Below are positions 1 through 12,218 of a DNA stretch of 64,000 nt, one piece after another (the stretch's first letter is position 1; each line of letters begins with the position of its first letter). The notes under the pieces are model-generated. The model had not been told where the DNA came from, did no database searches, and worked only from the letters and a program-made list of their open reading frames with translations. This DNA comes from Pararge aegeria. Its lineage: Eukaryota; Arthropoda; Insecta; Lepidoptera; Nymphalidae. Made by a program: the position numbers and the translations under genes. Location: contig NC_053190.1 of NCBI RefSeq assembly GCF_905163445.1, positions 12,588,501 through 12,652,500 on the forward strand, in the 5' to 3' direction.

Positions 1-1240
1 AATGACGGAGTAGGGACGACGACTGCGCGTACTAAATAACTAGTATAACAACTGGGACATTGTACTATTCCCACCGGTCACCTTTAAAATGATCTACATG
101 TTGTTATAAACACGAGTCCTTAGTTTTTGGCCATTAGCGTCTATAAAACTAAGTGAAACTTGAATTATATGCGATTGTCTAGACATTCCATTGTAAGAAA
201 AACAAATTAATTTCCCTCTATTGTAGGTACGGTCGAAAAGTACTCTCCAGTGGATTTATGTGCTCTATTGAATTATAGCGCAATGGTAAAAATGAGAAGC
301 GAAAATTAACTAACGCATTCTGAAAATGAATGCTTGAGTTCTTTCACCGAACAGATTTTTACTTTACGAAATAGTATTTTTTGTTGCATCAAAATCTACT
401 CGATCTATCTATTCTTACTGTACGGGCTAAATTTCATAATAAAGCTATTGTTTTATTCATCATACCTTAAGATCTAAGAAGTTTTGTACCCGACTTCGGT
501 ACGGTAAACTGATTGGGTCTTTAAGTAATTTGTTTAAAAAAAAGGTCCATTAAAAATCTTACTTCATAGATTTTATTTCTGGTTCTTCTTGAATCTTTTC
601 AAATGAACGCAATATTAGGTTATAAGCTGAATATTAATATATTAATATTATGTATGTTAATGGACTATTAAAATGAGAAGGTACATGAGTAATAACTCAA
701 GCTCAAGATCGTAATCGAATAATTGCACTCGAGAAACATCTATTTGTGCATGCAAACCAAAGTCAAAAGCTAGTGAAGTTCATTTCACGTGAAAGTAATT
801 CAATAAGGTGGCATCAAAATAAACAAAAAATACAAACGTCTTTTGATAAATAAAATATCATCTAAACGGCATGCCACCCAAATGAAAATAAGTCTTAAAA
901 TTGTCAACAAAGTAGTTTCCACAAATCTAACATAGCTGTCGCTACACTACATTTAGATTTAATCCAGCTAAGTGGAGCGATTGACGATATTTTACGACAC
1001 GTTCGGGCCGTAATCAACTCGTATTTATCTGTTACTTCATCCCTTTGGCACGCTATCACCATTTACCCCTCCTTTTACAACCAGATATCTATTACATTCT
1101 TTTACCTACTTTTAAAGTTGTTTATGCAAAGTCGTTATATATTTTTTATATAATTTTATTACTTTGAAACCTAATAAGGTGATAGTTATTACGTTTGATT
1201 AAAATCTGAATACATGTGATATATAAAATTGATTCTTCGA
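1..1240. other. AT-rich non-coding sequence, no recognised feature
   Basis: I see no open frame of note, no tRNA-like boxes and no repeat that recurs elsewhere in the window. The stretch is AT-rich and looks like ordinary single-copy or very decayed intergenic DNA. Confidence 0.5.
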
Positions 1241-1245
1241 TTCAG

Positions 1246-1530
1246 CTGGAAAAGGCGGTCGCATGGATGAAGTCCAGCTGAACCTGGAAAATCTGCAGAG
1301 GAATAACAGAGGACAAGCTACGTCAGTTCTTACGTGCTCACGGCCCGGGCTCCTTGCAAGAACGTGTTCCTCAGTTCAAACTTTTGACATCAGGGCAAAG
1401 CGAGCAAATTAGCCCCGTCGTGGGATAGTTTTAATTTTAATTGTTTTATTTATGGTTCTTATGTTGTACCTACCTTAGTTTTTGTATTTTAAAAAGTCAC
1501 CTGAAACAATAAATAATAATTTAAAAAAAT
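1246..1530 (+). other. Terminal-exon-like or retroposon 3' segment
   Basis: A pyrimidine-biased tract ending in TTCAG at 1241-1245 resembles a 3' splice acceptor. It is followed by about 170 bases clearly richer in GC than the flanks, holding a 49-codon frame (ATG 1263, TAG 1410-1412). An AT-rich tract follows with AATAAA at 1508-1513 and a 7-A run soon after. That order is what a last exon with a 3' UTR looks like, but a 5'-truncated retroposon end would look the same. I do not recognise the 49-residue peptide. It has no domain or membrane segment and ends in a basic stretch. Other frames from the acceptor stop quickly. Confidence 0.2.
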
Positions 1531-1626
1531 GTGTTAACTATGGTAGGCATGGTATTGAACTAAACCTCAGAATAGTTATTGTATTGAGACTAAAACGTTT
1601 ATATCCGGGTGCTGGAAGAAAGCTAG

Positions 1627-1825
1627 CATAGCTTGTGTTATGGGTACTAAGATGACCGATGAATAATTATATGAATAATATACATAAATACTTATAATAT
1701 ATAGATAAACACCCAGACACTGAAAAACATTCATGTTCATCACACAAACATTGTGCAGTTATGGGAATCGAACCCACGGCCTTGGCTCGCAGGGTCGCTG
1801 CCCACTGCGCCAATCGCCCGTCAAG
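1627..1825 (-). mobile_element. SINE A copy 1 (tRNA-derived), 3' truncated
   Basis: On the minus strand the element begins at about 1825 with a tRNA-like head: an A-box-like TTGGCGCAGTGG and a B-box GGTTCGATTCC. It continues with the family A body (ATGTTTTTCAGTGTCTGGGTG and a TTAGTACCCATAAC stretch). It lacks the conserved 3' tail (CTACGCTTACTTTGGGGC, then TATTTA repeats) seen in fuller copies. There are eleven copies of this family in the window. Confidence 0.85.
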
Positions 1826-1903
1826 TTGGTCAAATACAAAAAAAAATCCAGTATATATAATTGTACTACGTTATTATTATCTTGATTTTTTCTTTTACTT
1901 GAC

Positions 1904-2128
1904 ACTTACTGTGGCCCGCGTTCTTCGTCCGCGTTTATTACGGTTTTTTAACAAATCCCGTGGGAACTGTTTGTTTCCATAGGATAAAAAGTAGTCTATG
2001 TTAATTTCGTCTTATCAACTTACTCCATGTCAAAAATGAAGTCGATTGGCTGCTGAGTAAGGGAGTAAAGGAAGGACAAACAAATAAACAAACACACTAT
2101 CGCACTTATAATATTAATATTAGTAAAG
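1904..2128 (-). mobile_element. Degenerate Helitron remnant
   Basis: Read on the minus strand, the segment opens with an ACTAATATTATAA-type 5' motif (near 2128) and ends near GCGGGCCAC. The same end pair marks the better preserved Helitrons at 20246 and 27825. The terminal CTAG is no longer readable and the interior is diverged. I call it non-autonomous and dead. Confidence 0.5.
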
Positions 2129-2129
2129 A

Positions 2130-4040
2130 TTTTTGACGCGAAATAACAAACGACTATAATATGATTTGAGTTGACAAACAACTTTAATAATGATGTATTT
2201 AATATTGATGTATCTATAAAATTATTTTATCGTAAAGAAACGCTCCTTCGTCTTTTTAAAACGACCTGTCAGAAATGCATTATTTTAGCAGCCGTACTAT
2301 AGTTATCCGATTTATTTTTGGTTAAGAGCATTCGGAGAAATGGAAACGTCTCAATTTAATAACAGGTTAATCCGAAAGCCAAAGAACTATAATCTACTTT
2401 ACATAATCTGTGTAACGTAGATTTTTGAAGCTATAACAGTCGGTCCTGATAAATACGTAATCGAGATCAAGCGAGTGCAGTTAAGTGTGATATCACTGAA
2501 ATCTGTCTAAGACAACTTTTGCTTCAGTGGCTCCGTGACGAGGGATTGCTATTAGTATAAATATATTCGAGATTTGACCTTATCAGATCTTAAGTCTAGT
2601 CTTGTTGAAATAATAATGCACTTTGTAGGAGAAGCCTCGAGAGTCAAAGCTCTAAATTCCTCTATCCTTTGCGAGAGGAAAAATCTGCTCAGCGTGAAAT
2701 GTCTAAAAATGATCGTAAGTATTACAGTTAAGTTAATTAATAAATCGTGACATTGTTCGTGAGAAAGCACTTTGTATTATTCAGTACAATACAGGAGAAA
2801 CCGTGGCGTAAATCTATTTTTTCCGTTTAAGTAATAAATGTTTTATCAATAAAATTATGTCAAGAATGCGTTATTTCTCCTTGCTTGCCAATTCCGAGTG
2901 TTAAACGTAATAAAACCGTTCGAAAGTACACTAGTGTTTAAAACTACGATACCAGCTCTTAGCCAGTACCGGAATCCTCTGGTTTATTTATCGGATAGGA
3001 ACCCTTTTGTGTGGACCACTTTTAATGGCCGTGTTTTGGTCTGCGACTGTACGGACGCGCAATTTTAATTATTTTCGTCCAATTTACGAGTGGCCATTAA
3101 AGGAGAGGTCCCTGGAGACCCATTAGAGGTTCTGTTTTGCTCGAGTCTTGTTGATAACTTTCAACGGTCATTTTATATGGGACAAGTATTACTGTTTAAT
3201 CAGGCTAGGGTTGAAGTAATGGGTTCACGATGCATGCGATATGGTCCGCCAATGTTTACACGATCCTGTTTCACGAAGCACTATTTAATACGTTAATTTA
3301 TTGCCTTTTTCACACAACATATTAAAATCAAATTGTGTTTGCAATAAAGCCTTTTTTACTTAATATATTATATATATATAAAACATTTAAAATAATTAGC
3401 ATTTTAAGAATTCTACTTTCCTTAACTTTTCTACCCTACTCTTTTTGACCCAATATTATACCATATGGAGTAATATTTTGTAATCAAATCGAATATCTCG
3501 ATATACCAAGTCCCAAGTACCAAATCTCGGTATACTAACCGAATAACAAGGAAATATTACTTAAGTAACAAAAAAAGAATTGAACTTTTCAAATCATTTC
3601 GTTATATCTGCTACAAGTTACCTGACCCGTAAAATTAATGAAAGACATGCTTTCGGCGTAAACAAAGTAGATCAAATTTTATACGAATTAGATATATTGG
3701 ACCACTCCAGTTAATACTCAATTTCGAGAAGCGACCCTCTCCAATCTTCCTTCGCATCTGAAAAAGAATCAAATCCGTAGATAATAATCCGTTGAACACG
3801 AGTAGGCAGGTAAATAACTATTACGCGCTTCGCTGGACCTTCCCAGAGATAAGGTTTGACAGTGTCACATGCTTGCCAATCATAGATTGAGGTTTTTAAA
3901 ACATCGGTTAGAGTGCAGCGGAGCGGTGCCATATGCAATAGTAATAGAAAAAAGATACAAAATTACAAATGTTCCATAATTAATATTTTATTATATAAGG
4001 CATTATTTGTTTAAGTTTCTTCAATGCTATCTTATTACAA
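2130..4040. other. Non-coding, no recognised feature
   Basis: AT-rich sequence with only short chance frames (at most about 75 codons, no domains). A TA dinucleotide run lies near 3365-3379. A more balanced stretch at about 2990-3250 could be single-copy DNA, but nothing in it is diagnostic. Confidence 0.45.
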
Positions 4041-4044
4041 ATCA

Positions 4045-4287
4045 ACTGCGTGGGAGGTCCCCAGTACCCCGAGGCTATTAGGAAATTTATAATTTCTTAG
4101 TTATCTCTGGTCCGTTCTGGTGGGAGGCTTTGGCCCGTTGCTAGTTAGCTCCCTACCTAATGAGACGTGCCGCCAGTCAAATTAGCGACGGAGCGTAGAA
4201 ACCGATTAGGGGTATAGGTTCAATGTACCTACCCCTAACTAACCCATTGCCTGCTACCATCTTAGACTTAGCTTACCACAAATTTGG
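4045..4287 (+). mobile_element. SINE C copy 1, degenerate head
   Basis: The body shares the family C landmarks in order: TTCTGGTGGGAGGCTTTGG, a CTACC...GACGTGCCGC block, CCGATTAGGGGTA, and the ...GCTACCATCTTAGACT end. The tRNA-like head is eroded. Other copies are at 18.0, 19.9, 27.4, 30.5, 52.1, 53.1 and 60.4 kb. Confidence 0.7.
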
Positions 4288-4301
4288 ATAGCAGTGAATG
4301 T

Positions 4302-4347
4302 AAAAAAACATATGAGAGTCAAAAGAATGATTCTCATATGTTTTTTT
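4302..4347. repeat. Inverted repeat, 16-bp perfect arms
   Basis: Arms at 4302-4317 and 4332-4347 are exact reverse complements (AAAAAAACATATGAGA). A 14-base spacer separates them. The hairpin immediately follows SINE C copy 1. Confidence 0.85.
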
Positions 4348-4354
4348 TTCATTG

Positions 4355-6430
4355 ATATTTCAATCATTCTTACCTTTTTCTTTATGTGTGACGCAAGTGT
4401 GCATACTTTTCAAGATTCCTTGTGTTTTTTTCTCATTTTATATATTTTTCATAATATCCGCTATCTCTAGGTCAATCACTATGTCCTCAGTGCCAGTTTC
4501 GGAACTCCGCCCGTCCTGATGATTGATGGATCCGTCATCTTCGTTGTATTTATGACAGCTTCATTTTATGCCTTTGAGTAGATAAATCCGTGCGTGAAAT
4601 TCTATGTTGATAAACACCTGCTTATGTTTTGATTGATGATGTTTTACATTCTACTTCTCTCGTTCATATTTTTAATCGAAAATTGTTTTAATATATCAAC
4701 CATGGATGTTGCTGCGTACCTGAACTGTGAGGGAACGGTTTATTTTCTTTTTCGTTTAGACACATCTTGCATACTCATATGCAAAATTTGTATAGTTCGG
4801 TTTTTTTCTGCTACGCCGTAGATATGAAGCTCCTTTAGTTCAGCTGGTGTTAAAAATCATTCAATGACTACTTCTAGTATACAAGTTATCTAGGTGTCAA
4901 ACAAAGTCAAGATCGATGTCATGGTTGAGCCGTACTAGGGTTAAAACAAACAAACAAATAAACAAACAAACAAACATACTCACTAATAAATGAAAATTTA
5001 CATATGTAAATACCACTTTATACTTTATAGTGGTATATATATATATATATATATGTTGTGTATATATATGAATGTAATTAAATTTATCATGATTATATAT
5101 CTCAACGCAATATAATAGTAAGCATTATGGGTATACTTTTATTTATACTACATAATGTGTTTTCGAAATGTGGCGACTTTTCGAATTAGTGGTTGGTCGT
5201 TTTAAATCGAGTCTACTGAAATCGGATTTTATTAACGTCGCGTCGTATCTAGAATATTCAGTCGTAAATCGTTAAATCCTAAAGAGATTTTTCATGCGAA
5301 ATAATTTAACTTCGCAATGAGGCTCCTGTAAAAAATTAAAAGTCGTTTCCTTTCCCCGATAATTCTGCCCACTCATAAATGAGCGGTGACTCGAACTCTA
5401 TTGAAATCGAGGGATTATTCATTTAAATGATACTTAAAAGACTAGCAATTACGGGAAGTTTCTCTAATAACTTTACTTACAAATTGGCAAATAATTATAA
5501 TTATTGCCGGGTCTCCCTTCGGTGATTTAACAAAAAGGTAAAAGTAAGAAACTTTTCGGCGGCGTCTTGCCTATTTAAATATTCCCTATACAGCGTCGTC
5601 TAAACATTCATTCTGTAACTTTCAACTATACTCTTTACATTTTAGGGTCGAGATTGTCAATACTTTTCTAAATAACGATCAAAGGAAAGTTTGATTTTGT
5701 GGCGATAATTGCGGTGAATCTCTAATTATTTTGAGGGTAAACTTTTGCCCGAGTTAATTTGCGAGTGGATCTTCAATTCCTTTTAATGGACACTTTTTGG
5801 TGACTTTCAATTTACGTGGCTGAATGGAGCATTCATTAAACTAGCAAAGCTACGATGACATTGTTGAAATGTACGGTCTGTATTTTGAACGCAAAATTAA
5901 TATCAATTTTAAATTTTAAGTAACACGAGCGGGGTCGATTTGTGAAAGAAATAAAATATGAATTTGTTTATTTTACATTGTAAAATTTTAAGAACAATCG
6001 TTAGCTTATTTATAAAATTGATTTGCATTTTTAGGAATTCTATATTAATTCGTAGTTATTGTATTGAATAGTTTAAATAAAATATCTAAATAATCTTGTC
6101 TTACCGCGAGTGTTCATGTCACATGATGTCAGTTGATATTTTCGTAAAAATGCGTCTTTAATCTAGTGCAACTCGATACAAACTTGAATCTTTTTCCTGA
6201 GAGACTCTGCAACCAGTCAATGGTTATGAATTGACTGGTGTTCAGGTTGTAAAGTTGATGAGCAGTGCTATAGCAATCGCGCCCTATTAAAGCAATATTA
6301 CCCTTAGAATATCTTTCGATTAAATGAATTCTATTTAATTAATGATCGTTGTTGTGGCGGAAGCCCGAAATCTTGAATAATGATTTTTAACTCAGTTTTG
6401 GATTTATAATTATTAATTCTCATTTTAATT
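4355..6430. other. Mostly single-copy non-coding DNA with two simple repeats
   Basis: It contains a CAAA-type simple repeat at about 4944-4976 and a TA-rich run at about 5034-5066. From about 5160 to 5850 the sequence has more even composition and no match to the window's repeat families, so it is probably single-copy. No convincing open frame. Confidence 0.45.
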
Positions 6431-6800
6431 GGAGTTACATTTAAGTTCTACAATAAACTACCAATTGACATCTTGGAGATGTCTCTTAAAAAGTTCAAAG
6501 TTTGTATTAAACGTAAGCTTATAGAAAAGTCCTATTATAGTATAAAGGACTACGTAAACGATAAAAAAGCTTGGGTGTAAATTATTGCTCTAACCAGGTT
6601 GCTCTTCTAATAATTTAAAATGACATTGTGAGATGGCGATAACAAAAAAAATAAAATAAAAACACCCGGCTAAGTTTGTTGTGGGCTTCTTCTTAGACCG
6701 GGACGCGTTTGGAACCCTCGTAGCTTTAGTTTTAAGTTTACGAATGTGGTTATCGCCATCATCTCACTACCGTGTAATTCTTATGAACGCATCAAAAGTG
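6431..6800 (+). mobile_element. LINE 3' end: C-terminal ORF fragment plus 3' UTR
   Basis: An open frame without its start runs 6431-6580 and ends in TAA. It reads FYNKLPIDILEMSLKKFK... to ...YYSIKDYVNDKKAWV, the pattern seen at the extreme C terminus of jockey/CR1-group non-LTR reverse transcriptases in insects. A 3' UTR with ACCCGGCTAAGTTTGTTG and GGAACCCTCGTAGCTTTAG follows. That UTR recurs at 13835-14005 (minus), 17935-17998, 41700-42036 and about 55930-56035 (minus). The element is 5' truncated and non-functional. Confidence 0.75.
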
Positions 6801-7584
6801 CTTATTAATAAGTGTTAATTAATAAGCTCACTATCTATACCATTTTAAGAAGTAGACAGATTTAAGACGTAGATTTTAAGAATAAGATCACTATCGTTAC
6901 CATTGTCAGGAAGAGGTTATAAAGTTAATAAGAAACCGAATCCCTCCTACTTGTGATTTATGTTAACCGTGTAGTTATACACAATGTTGGTACAATATTC
7001 GCAGGTACCTACACTTTAAAACCAGGTTTGCGGAAAATATTTTGTTCAAAACAAGACAAACAACTGCGTAGTCTCCCCCGCATCAGAGAGATGTATAACT
7101 GATATACAAATTTATATCACATTGGCGCCGAGCCCTTTTAGCGTTCCCCTCGCAAATCCCGTCGAGCATTTAGATGTAGGTATACCTAGGTTCACATTGG
7201 ACCTAGGTATTATGGTTGAAAGGGGAAAGGGAGAGAGGCAAAAGGGGAAGTAATTATAGGGGGAAACATCAAGTATGTCAGGGGGAGAGTGTGTTGTAAG
7301 GACAAAAATATGAGGGTAGAATGCAGTGGAGGTAAGCGTGTCGCCTCGCATCAGTTCACTGTGTCACTGTTGATCTTTTAAAGACATAAGTCTATCGTTA
7401 GACGGAATATATAGATCCTCATTTCGCAGAAAGCGTTTTCCTCCTGTTACAGCCTAAGGCATTTTTTTAAAGTACTTCCGGTTCGTTGAAAGCTGTATTG
7501 CAATTGACAACAGACAAAATAATATAATGATCTTTTGTTTTTTATAAATTTAATTTCTAATTATATTAAATAAAAAGTCGAATG
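6801..7584. other. Non-coding; small inverted repeat only
   Basis: A short inverted repeat (ATACCTAGGT and its complement) lies at about 7181-7211. A purine-rich stretch spans about 7215-7300. Nothing else recognised. Confidence 0.4.
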
Positions 7585-7795
7585 AAGTCTAGTAGAGCAA
7601 AGCTTTTTGTGACAGAACTCGTCCGGAGAAGTAATGTCGCCATGCTTATTTCTGCCGCATTGTTGCAATGCTGAGTTCCGGTCTGAAGGCACATGAGGTT
7701 TAACAGGTCTTGAATTGATGGACACAGGGCGGCATGTAGAAGGAAGTGCTCCTTGCACGACCTGTGTAGTATTGCTCTGTTTATAGGCGATGGTC
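7585..7795 (+). repeat. Dispersed repeat E, copy 1
   Basis: The landmarks are GACAGAACTCGTCCGGAGAA, CATGCTTATTTCTGCCGC, GCAATGCTG, CCGGTCTGAAGG and TTGCTCTGTTTATAGGCGAT. They recur in the same order at 7928-8085, 47875-48035 and, inverted, at 53692-54137. I know this pattern as a very common lepidopteran interspersed repeat, and it carries no open frame. Whether it is a SINE or a DNA-transposon derivative is not clear from this window. Confidence 0.7.
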
Positions 7796-7927
7796 TTCCA
7801 CTATATAGTAGTACATCTATATATCATAGATGGACCATCAAATTGTTCCGTCAATTATTACCGTAAAAAAAAAAAACTTCAGAAGTGGGATAGTTTTAAG
7901 TATGTAAAAATATACATAAAAAATGTA

Positions 7928-8085
7928 TTGATTACGAGAAGACTTTTTGTAACAAAACTCATCCGGGAAAACGCCATGCTTATTTCTCCTGGCCCTGCCT
8001 GCCGGTTTTATAACAGGCAAATGAGGCTTAACACATACTCCTCAGATTGATAGTGCGAAGTGTTGCTCTGTTTATAGACGATGGT
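7928..8085 (+). repeat. Dispersed repeat E, copy 2
   Basis: Same orientation as the preceding copy and about 340 bp from it. It shares CATGCTTATTTCT and the TTGCTCTGTTTATAGACGAT end, with the middle diverged or deleted. Confidence 0.65.
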
Positions 8086-9175
8086 TTCAATAATTTACTG
8101 AATCAAAAACACAAAAAAAATTATGAAATTAATGAAATACGCACTATTGTAAAGATAAAAAAGATAATATATACCGAACTATAGTTTTGCAAGTCATTCA
8201 TCAAAATCATAACAAAGATCTACTTATCCCAATTTAGTCATAAAACTGTGTTACAGATAATTGGATCAACATTTCGGCTGTATATCGTGTTACACTTGTA
8301 TACCTAGTGTTGAAAGTATTCATCAGTGTGATTGTAGCAGGCAGGGGAGTGACGCAGCGCTGTTGCCAGGGGGTTGGCGCAGTATCCCGATCGCAATGAA
8401 CGTCTGTCGTGAATGGATATGACATTGCAATTTCTAATATTGACTTCTCACAATTAACAATGAATTTTCGGTTTAATTCTGCGATAACCAATCAAATCTC
8501 TGTGGTATATTTTATGATTCAAAAAAAAATCTACAGCATTGTCTTAGCTGATTGGCTTTAAAATTAATTTTAAATAAAACTAAACATTTCGTTATTTATA
8601 TTCGGATTATATAAAGATCTCTGGTGGGATTAACACTGCCTGGATTTTCATAAAACATTGCAACCATGCTTCTGCAATTGTGCCTTGTAAACTTATAATA
8701 TAATATCCGGAAGTAAAATGTTAAGAGCGGCTTGCGTGTTTCGTATACAAAATTAAAAAAATAAGCATAGTATGTCTTTGAAAGACCAAAATATATTTAA
8801 AATAATCAGTGTGTTCATAGGCAGGGTTTAAACAAAGGTTACTGAAATTTAATCCAGTTATATTACTTTAAAGATAAGTTAAAGTATGACAAATACTGGT
8901 TCTGCTCAAGCCTTAAGGACAGGAATGCATGTATTGCACTAAAATGTATAAAATATTTGAATTGCGGCGATAATAATTTATTGGAATAAAATGTTCTTTT
9001 AGAATTTTGTTATGAAACTATTCAGATACACGAAAGATTTCTAGTATGTAACTGAAGGAATTGTTTATTTTATTATTTGGTTGTTTACAGAATGTGCCTC
9101 TGACAAGATGAGATTGAATTATGAATGCACCTTGCGATACCTACGCTTCTTGAATATGTTGATATTAAGTTGAAG
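8086..9175. other. Non-coding, no recognised feature
   Basis: AT-rich DNA. The longest frame (minus strand, about 8234-8491) has no recognisable domain and I treat it as chance. Confidence 0.45.
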
Positions 9176-9176
9176 A

Positions 9177-9382
9177 AGCGGTGATAGCCCAGTGGGTAGG
9201 AGCTTGACTTCAGTTTCGAGGGGCCGAGTTCGAACCCTCAGCACCTCTAACTTTTCAAAGTTGTGTGTGTTTTAAGTAATTAAAATATCACTTGCTTCAA
9301 CGGTGAAGGAAAACATCCTGAGGAAACCTGCAGCCTGAGATATCTCACAGGTGTGTGGAGTCCACCAATCCGCAATATGCAA
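9177..9382 (+). mobile_element. SINE B copy 1 (tRNA-derived), 3' truncated
   Basis: The head GCGGTGATAGCCCAGTGGGT is A-box-like, and GAGTTCGAACCCTCA is a B-box (GTTCGAACC). The body follows (AATATCACTTGC, GGAAAACATC, TGAGGAAACCTGC, CCACCAATCCGC). The 3' part present in copies 2 and 4 (CCAGCGTGGTGGACTACGGC...) is missing. Confidence 0.85.
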
Positions 9383-9384
9383 TG

Positions 9385-9963
9385 ATGCAATAATATTAAA
9401 CGTAAAAAAGATTTTGTTAATTCATTATTTTTCGACGTTATAATAATACTTAAATTGAAAACTGTCTACATTACGTAGAAAACAATGTTTTGAAATAATT
9501 TTTGTCCGGCACCTTGCAATAATTCTAGCTTCTGGGTAGGGTGTAGGCATCCTATAGGTATGATTATCTGTAGATTAAGCTCGACCAGGGGATCTAAACG
9601 TTGCTAGGCTATGAGGGATCCCACCCCAAGGTCAAACATTATGTAGCTAGCTATGGTATACCGAATTTTGTCGAGGGGAGAGTATACGTACTTATTGGGC
9701 AATGAATTTATTTTGTTCGATTTACATTCGGGTGGTTTTGATGCTTGTAAATTAACAAGGTGCTTGAATGATATTACGTCATACCGTTGATAAATTTTAA
9801 GTAAGATTAAACCTTTTTGAATGGTCTGTTTAGAAGGTTGTAATGGGCTGCACCGACAAGAGCTTAGCTTAAGATAAAGAAGTTTAGTTATAGTTAATTT
9901 TTTCACATAATATAGAGTAGATATTGTCTAGGGCTTTTTTAATTGTAATTGATTATTAATCTT
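9385..9963. other. Non-coding, no recognised feature
   Basis: A 100-codon minus-strand frame (9604-9906) spans the second half but shows no domain, low-complexity signature or conserved motif. I do not call it a gene. Confidence 0.4.
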
Positions 9964-10223
9964 CTACTGGCGACCCTAAGCGACCCTGCTTTCTGAGTCC
10001 AAGGCCGTGGGTTCGATTCCCACAACTGGAGAATGTTTGGGTGATGAACATGAATGTTTTTCAGTGTCTGGGTGTTTATATGTATATTATAAGTATTTAT
10101 GTTATTTATGTTATTCAAAAATATTCATCAGTTATCTTAGTACCCATAACACAAGCTACGCTTACTTTGGGACTCGATGGCGGTGTGTGTATTGTCGTAG
10201 TATATTTATTTATTTATTTATTG
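9964..10223 (+). mobile_element. SINE A copy 2, near full length
   Basis: The tRNA-like head is partly rearranged (the A-box is damaged), but the B-box GGTTCGATTCC (10010-10020) is intact. The body is complete, through TTAGTACCCATAACACAAGC and the TATTTATTTATTTATT tail. Length about 260 bp. Confidence 0.9.
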
Positions 10224-10942
10224 TTCGTAGCCAACTAGACATCTATGTGCCTGCAGACTAGTGACTGTACTTAATATAATTGAATTAAATATATGGACAA
10301 GGATGTGCTTATTAAGATATCTTTAGAAAAGATCGTGCTGGTAGATTCACCAAGTGTACTTTGTCTGTAATAATGACGTTAAGTATGCTTTAGTTGCAAC
10401 TTCTGGAGTTTGAGGCACTTTGGTCTAGCAGTGGTAAAGTGAAGGAAACGTATATATGAAATATCTATCTATCTATCTAATCTATCTATCTATCTAAAAT
10501 ATAATAACTACCTATATATATATATATAGGTAGTTATTTCATTTTAGATTCGCTTTGCTGACAAATTATTTCACCGCCCTGTAAACTAAACGACAAAATT
10601 AAGATATTTTGATTTCTTATTTTAAGTTTTATTTTTCGTGTATTATTCCAGAAATTTCCAGTAAATCTTCTTTTTATTATTAGAATTTTTCATTATAAGG
10701 TAAAAATTATATGATTTAAACAAATACAAGTTCGAATATGTAGCCTTTCATCTTGACAAACCTCTTGACCGAGTAACCCCTATAAAATATCTACGCCCCT
10801 ATTTTGGCATCCTTTGCAATGTTTTTGTTTGATGTTTTATACAGTTTGAAAGCAGGACTTTAGCTTGATAGTTCAATTAGTAACTAGAAAATGATGTTTT
10901 TACAGACAGAAAAGATTTTTATTTCTATCATTTTGTTACATA
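10224..10942. repeat. Simple repeats and a perfect 36-bp palindrome in non-coding DNA
   Basis: An ATCT tetranucleotide array lies at about 10464-10496. Right after it, 10503-10538 is a perfect palindrome: ACTACC flanking an AT core, mirrored by GGTAGT. The rest is AT-rich with no recognised element. Confidence 0.75.
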
Positions 10943-11246
10943 CATTAACCCATTAGCGGCCCACCACAGAGCACGGGTCTCCTCCCACAGTGAGAAGGGG
11001 TTAAGGCCGTAGTTCACCACGCTAGCCCAGTGCAGATTGGTGGATTCCACACACTCTTGAAGACATCGTGTAGAACTCGCAGGCATGCAGGTTTTCTCGA
11101 GATGTTTTCCTTCACCAATGAAGAAAGTGATATTTTAGTTACTTAAAGCGCACATAATTTAGAAAAGTTAGAGGTACCTGCTGGGATTCGAACTCGGCCC
11201 CCCGAAAGGGAAGTCGAGGCCCTTCCCAATGCGCTATCACCGCTAT
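10943..11246 (-). mobile_element. SINE B copy 2, near full length
   Basis: The minus-strand element starts at about 11246 with the AGCGGTGATAGC head and a GTTCGAATCCC B-box. It runs through the AAAATATCAC and GGAAAACATC blocks to the 3' part (GTGGTGAACTACGGCCTTAA, then GAGACCCGTGCTCTGTGG). About 300 bp, the best copy of the family here. Confidence 0.9.
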
Positions 11247-12218
11247 TTTGGTACGGTACCCTGATAATAAAGGGAAAATAGAATGTCTTAACAAAGGCTA
11301 GTCGAATAAACCTAAGTCTCAAAAGTTTCGTTTTAAATCTAAAACTGAGACAAGATTGTTTTCAAGTCTGGCTAGTTAAAAGTTTACAGGCCTCGTATTT
11401 TAAGGGTCTTATTTGTAACTTTGGCATTTGTTGGTAGAACTTGGTGTGTAAAATAAATAAGCAATTACATTTTCTAATCAACCACGAAACATATTTCACA
11501 AAATTATTGTGAAAATGTAATCCTTGGTGTAGACTGTAAAGTTTATTGTTTATTCAAAGTTTTGTTTAAAGTACTGCAAGGTATGACTCAGTTCTTTCTT
11601 GCAATACGCCTTTTGTGTAAGCTGTATTTGTTTAAAACTGAGTGCTAAATCTTCTAAATAAACTTGTTTCGCCTAAGACTAAATAACCGAATGCCTTTAC
11701 TTTTTATTTATTTATTGCTACATATATAGCACACAATACTGTAAGTAGGTACCCGATAATTCAAAATTCAAAATAACTTTTTAAAAAACAGGTTTTTTTG
11801 TAACTTAAGATAAATTCGGTCGGGTAAAGGTCGGAAAAAAGAGCCTGTCAAAATATATACGAAAATTAATATAATATAATAAAATAAACGAAAATTAAAT
11901 GTCAGCGTGTTTATAATAGTAGGTACCTAGTGTATTCTGTACACTTTGAAAATTGAAGATGCTTTGCCAGCGCTTAACGTTGTTGATATTAAAACAAGCT
12001 CCACTTAGTAGCAAGACTTCCTGTATCTCCTCGATATGTGACATATCATGTCATCAGATATCTTAGTCAAAGTAGATAAGTTGAGACAAAGTAGATATTT
12101 AACGGAGTTATTCAGTGAATTCTAAAAACAGTAGTATTATAAACACCTTCTATTCACCACCAACCATAGAGAAGAAATGTCCATTTAATCGGTTGAAGAT
12201 ATGGAGTAATAAGATAAT
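11247..12218. other. Non-coding, no recognised feature
   Basis: AT-rich sequence without recognised repeats or frames. Confidence 0.45.

Noticed and set aside
4944..4976. CAAA-type repeat as a Helitron 5' end
   Set aside because: It lacks the ACTAATATTATAA motif and a CTAG partner. It looks like a plain simple repeat.
9604..9906. 100-codon minus-strand frame
   Set aside because: No domain, no composition shift and no start context. AT-rich frames of this length are expected by chance in 64 kb of two-strand sequence.
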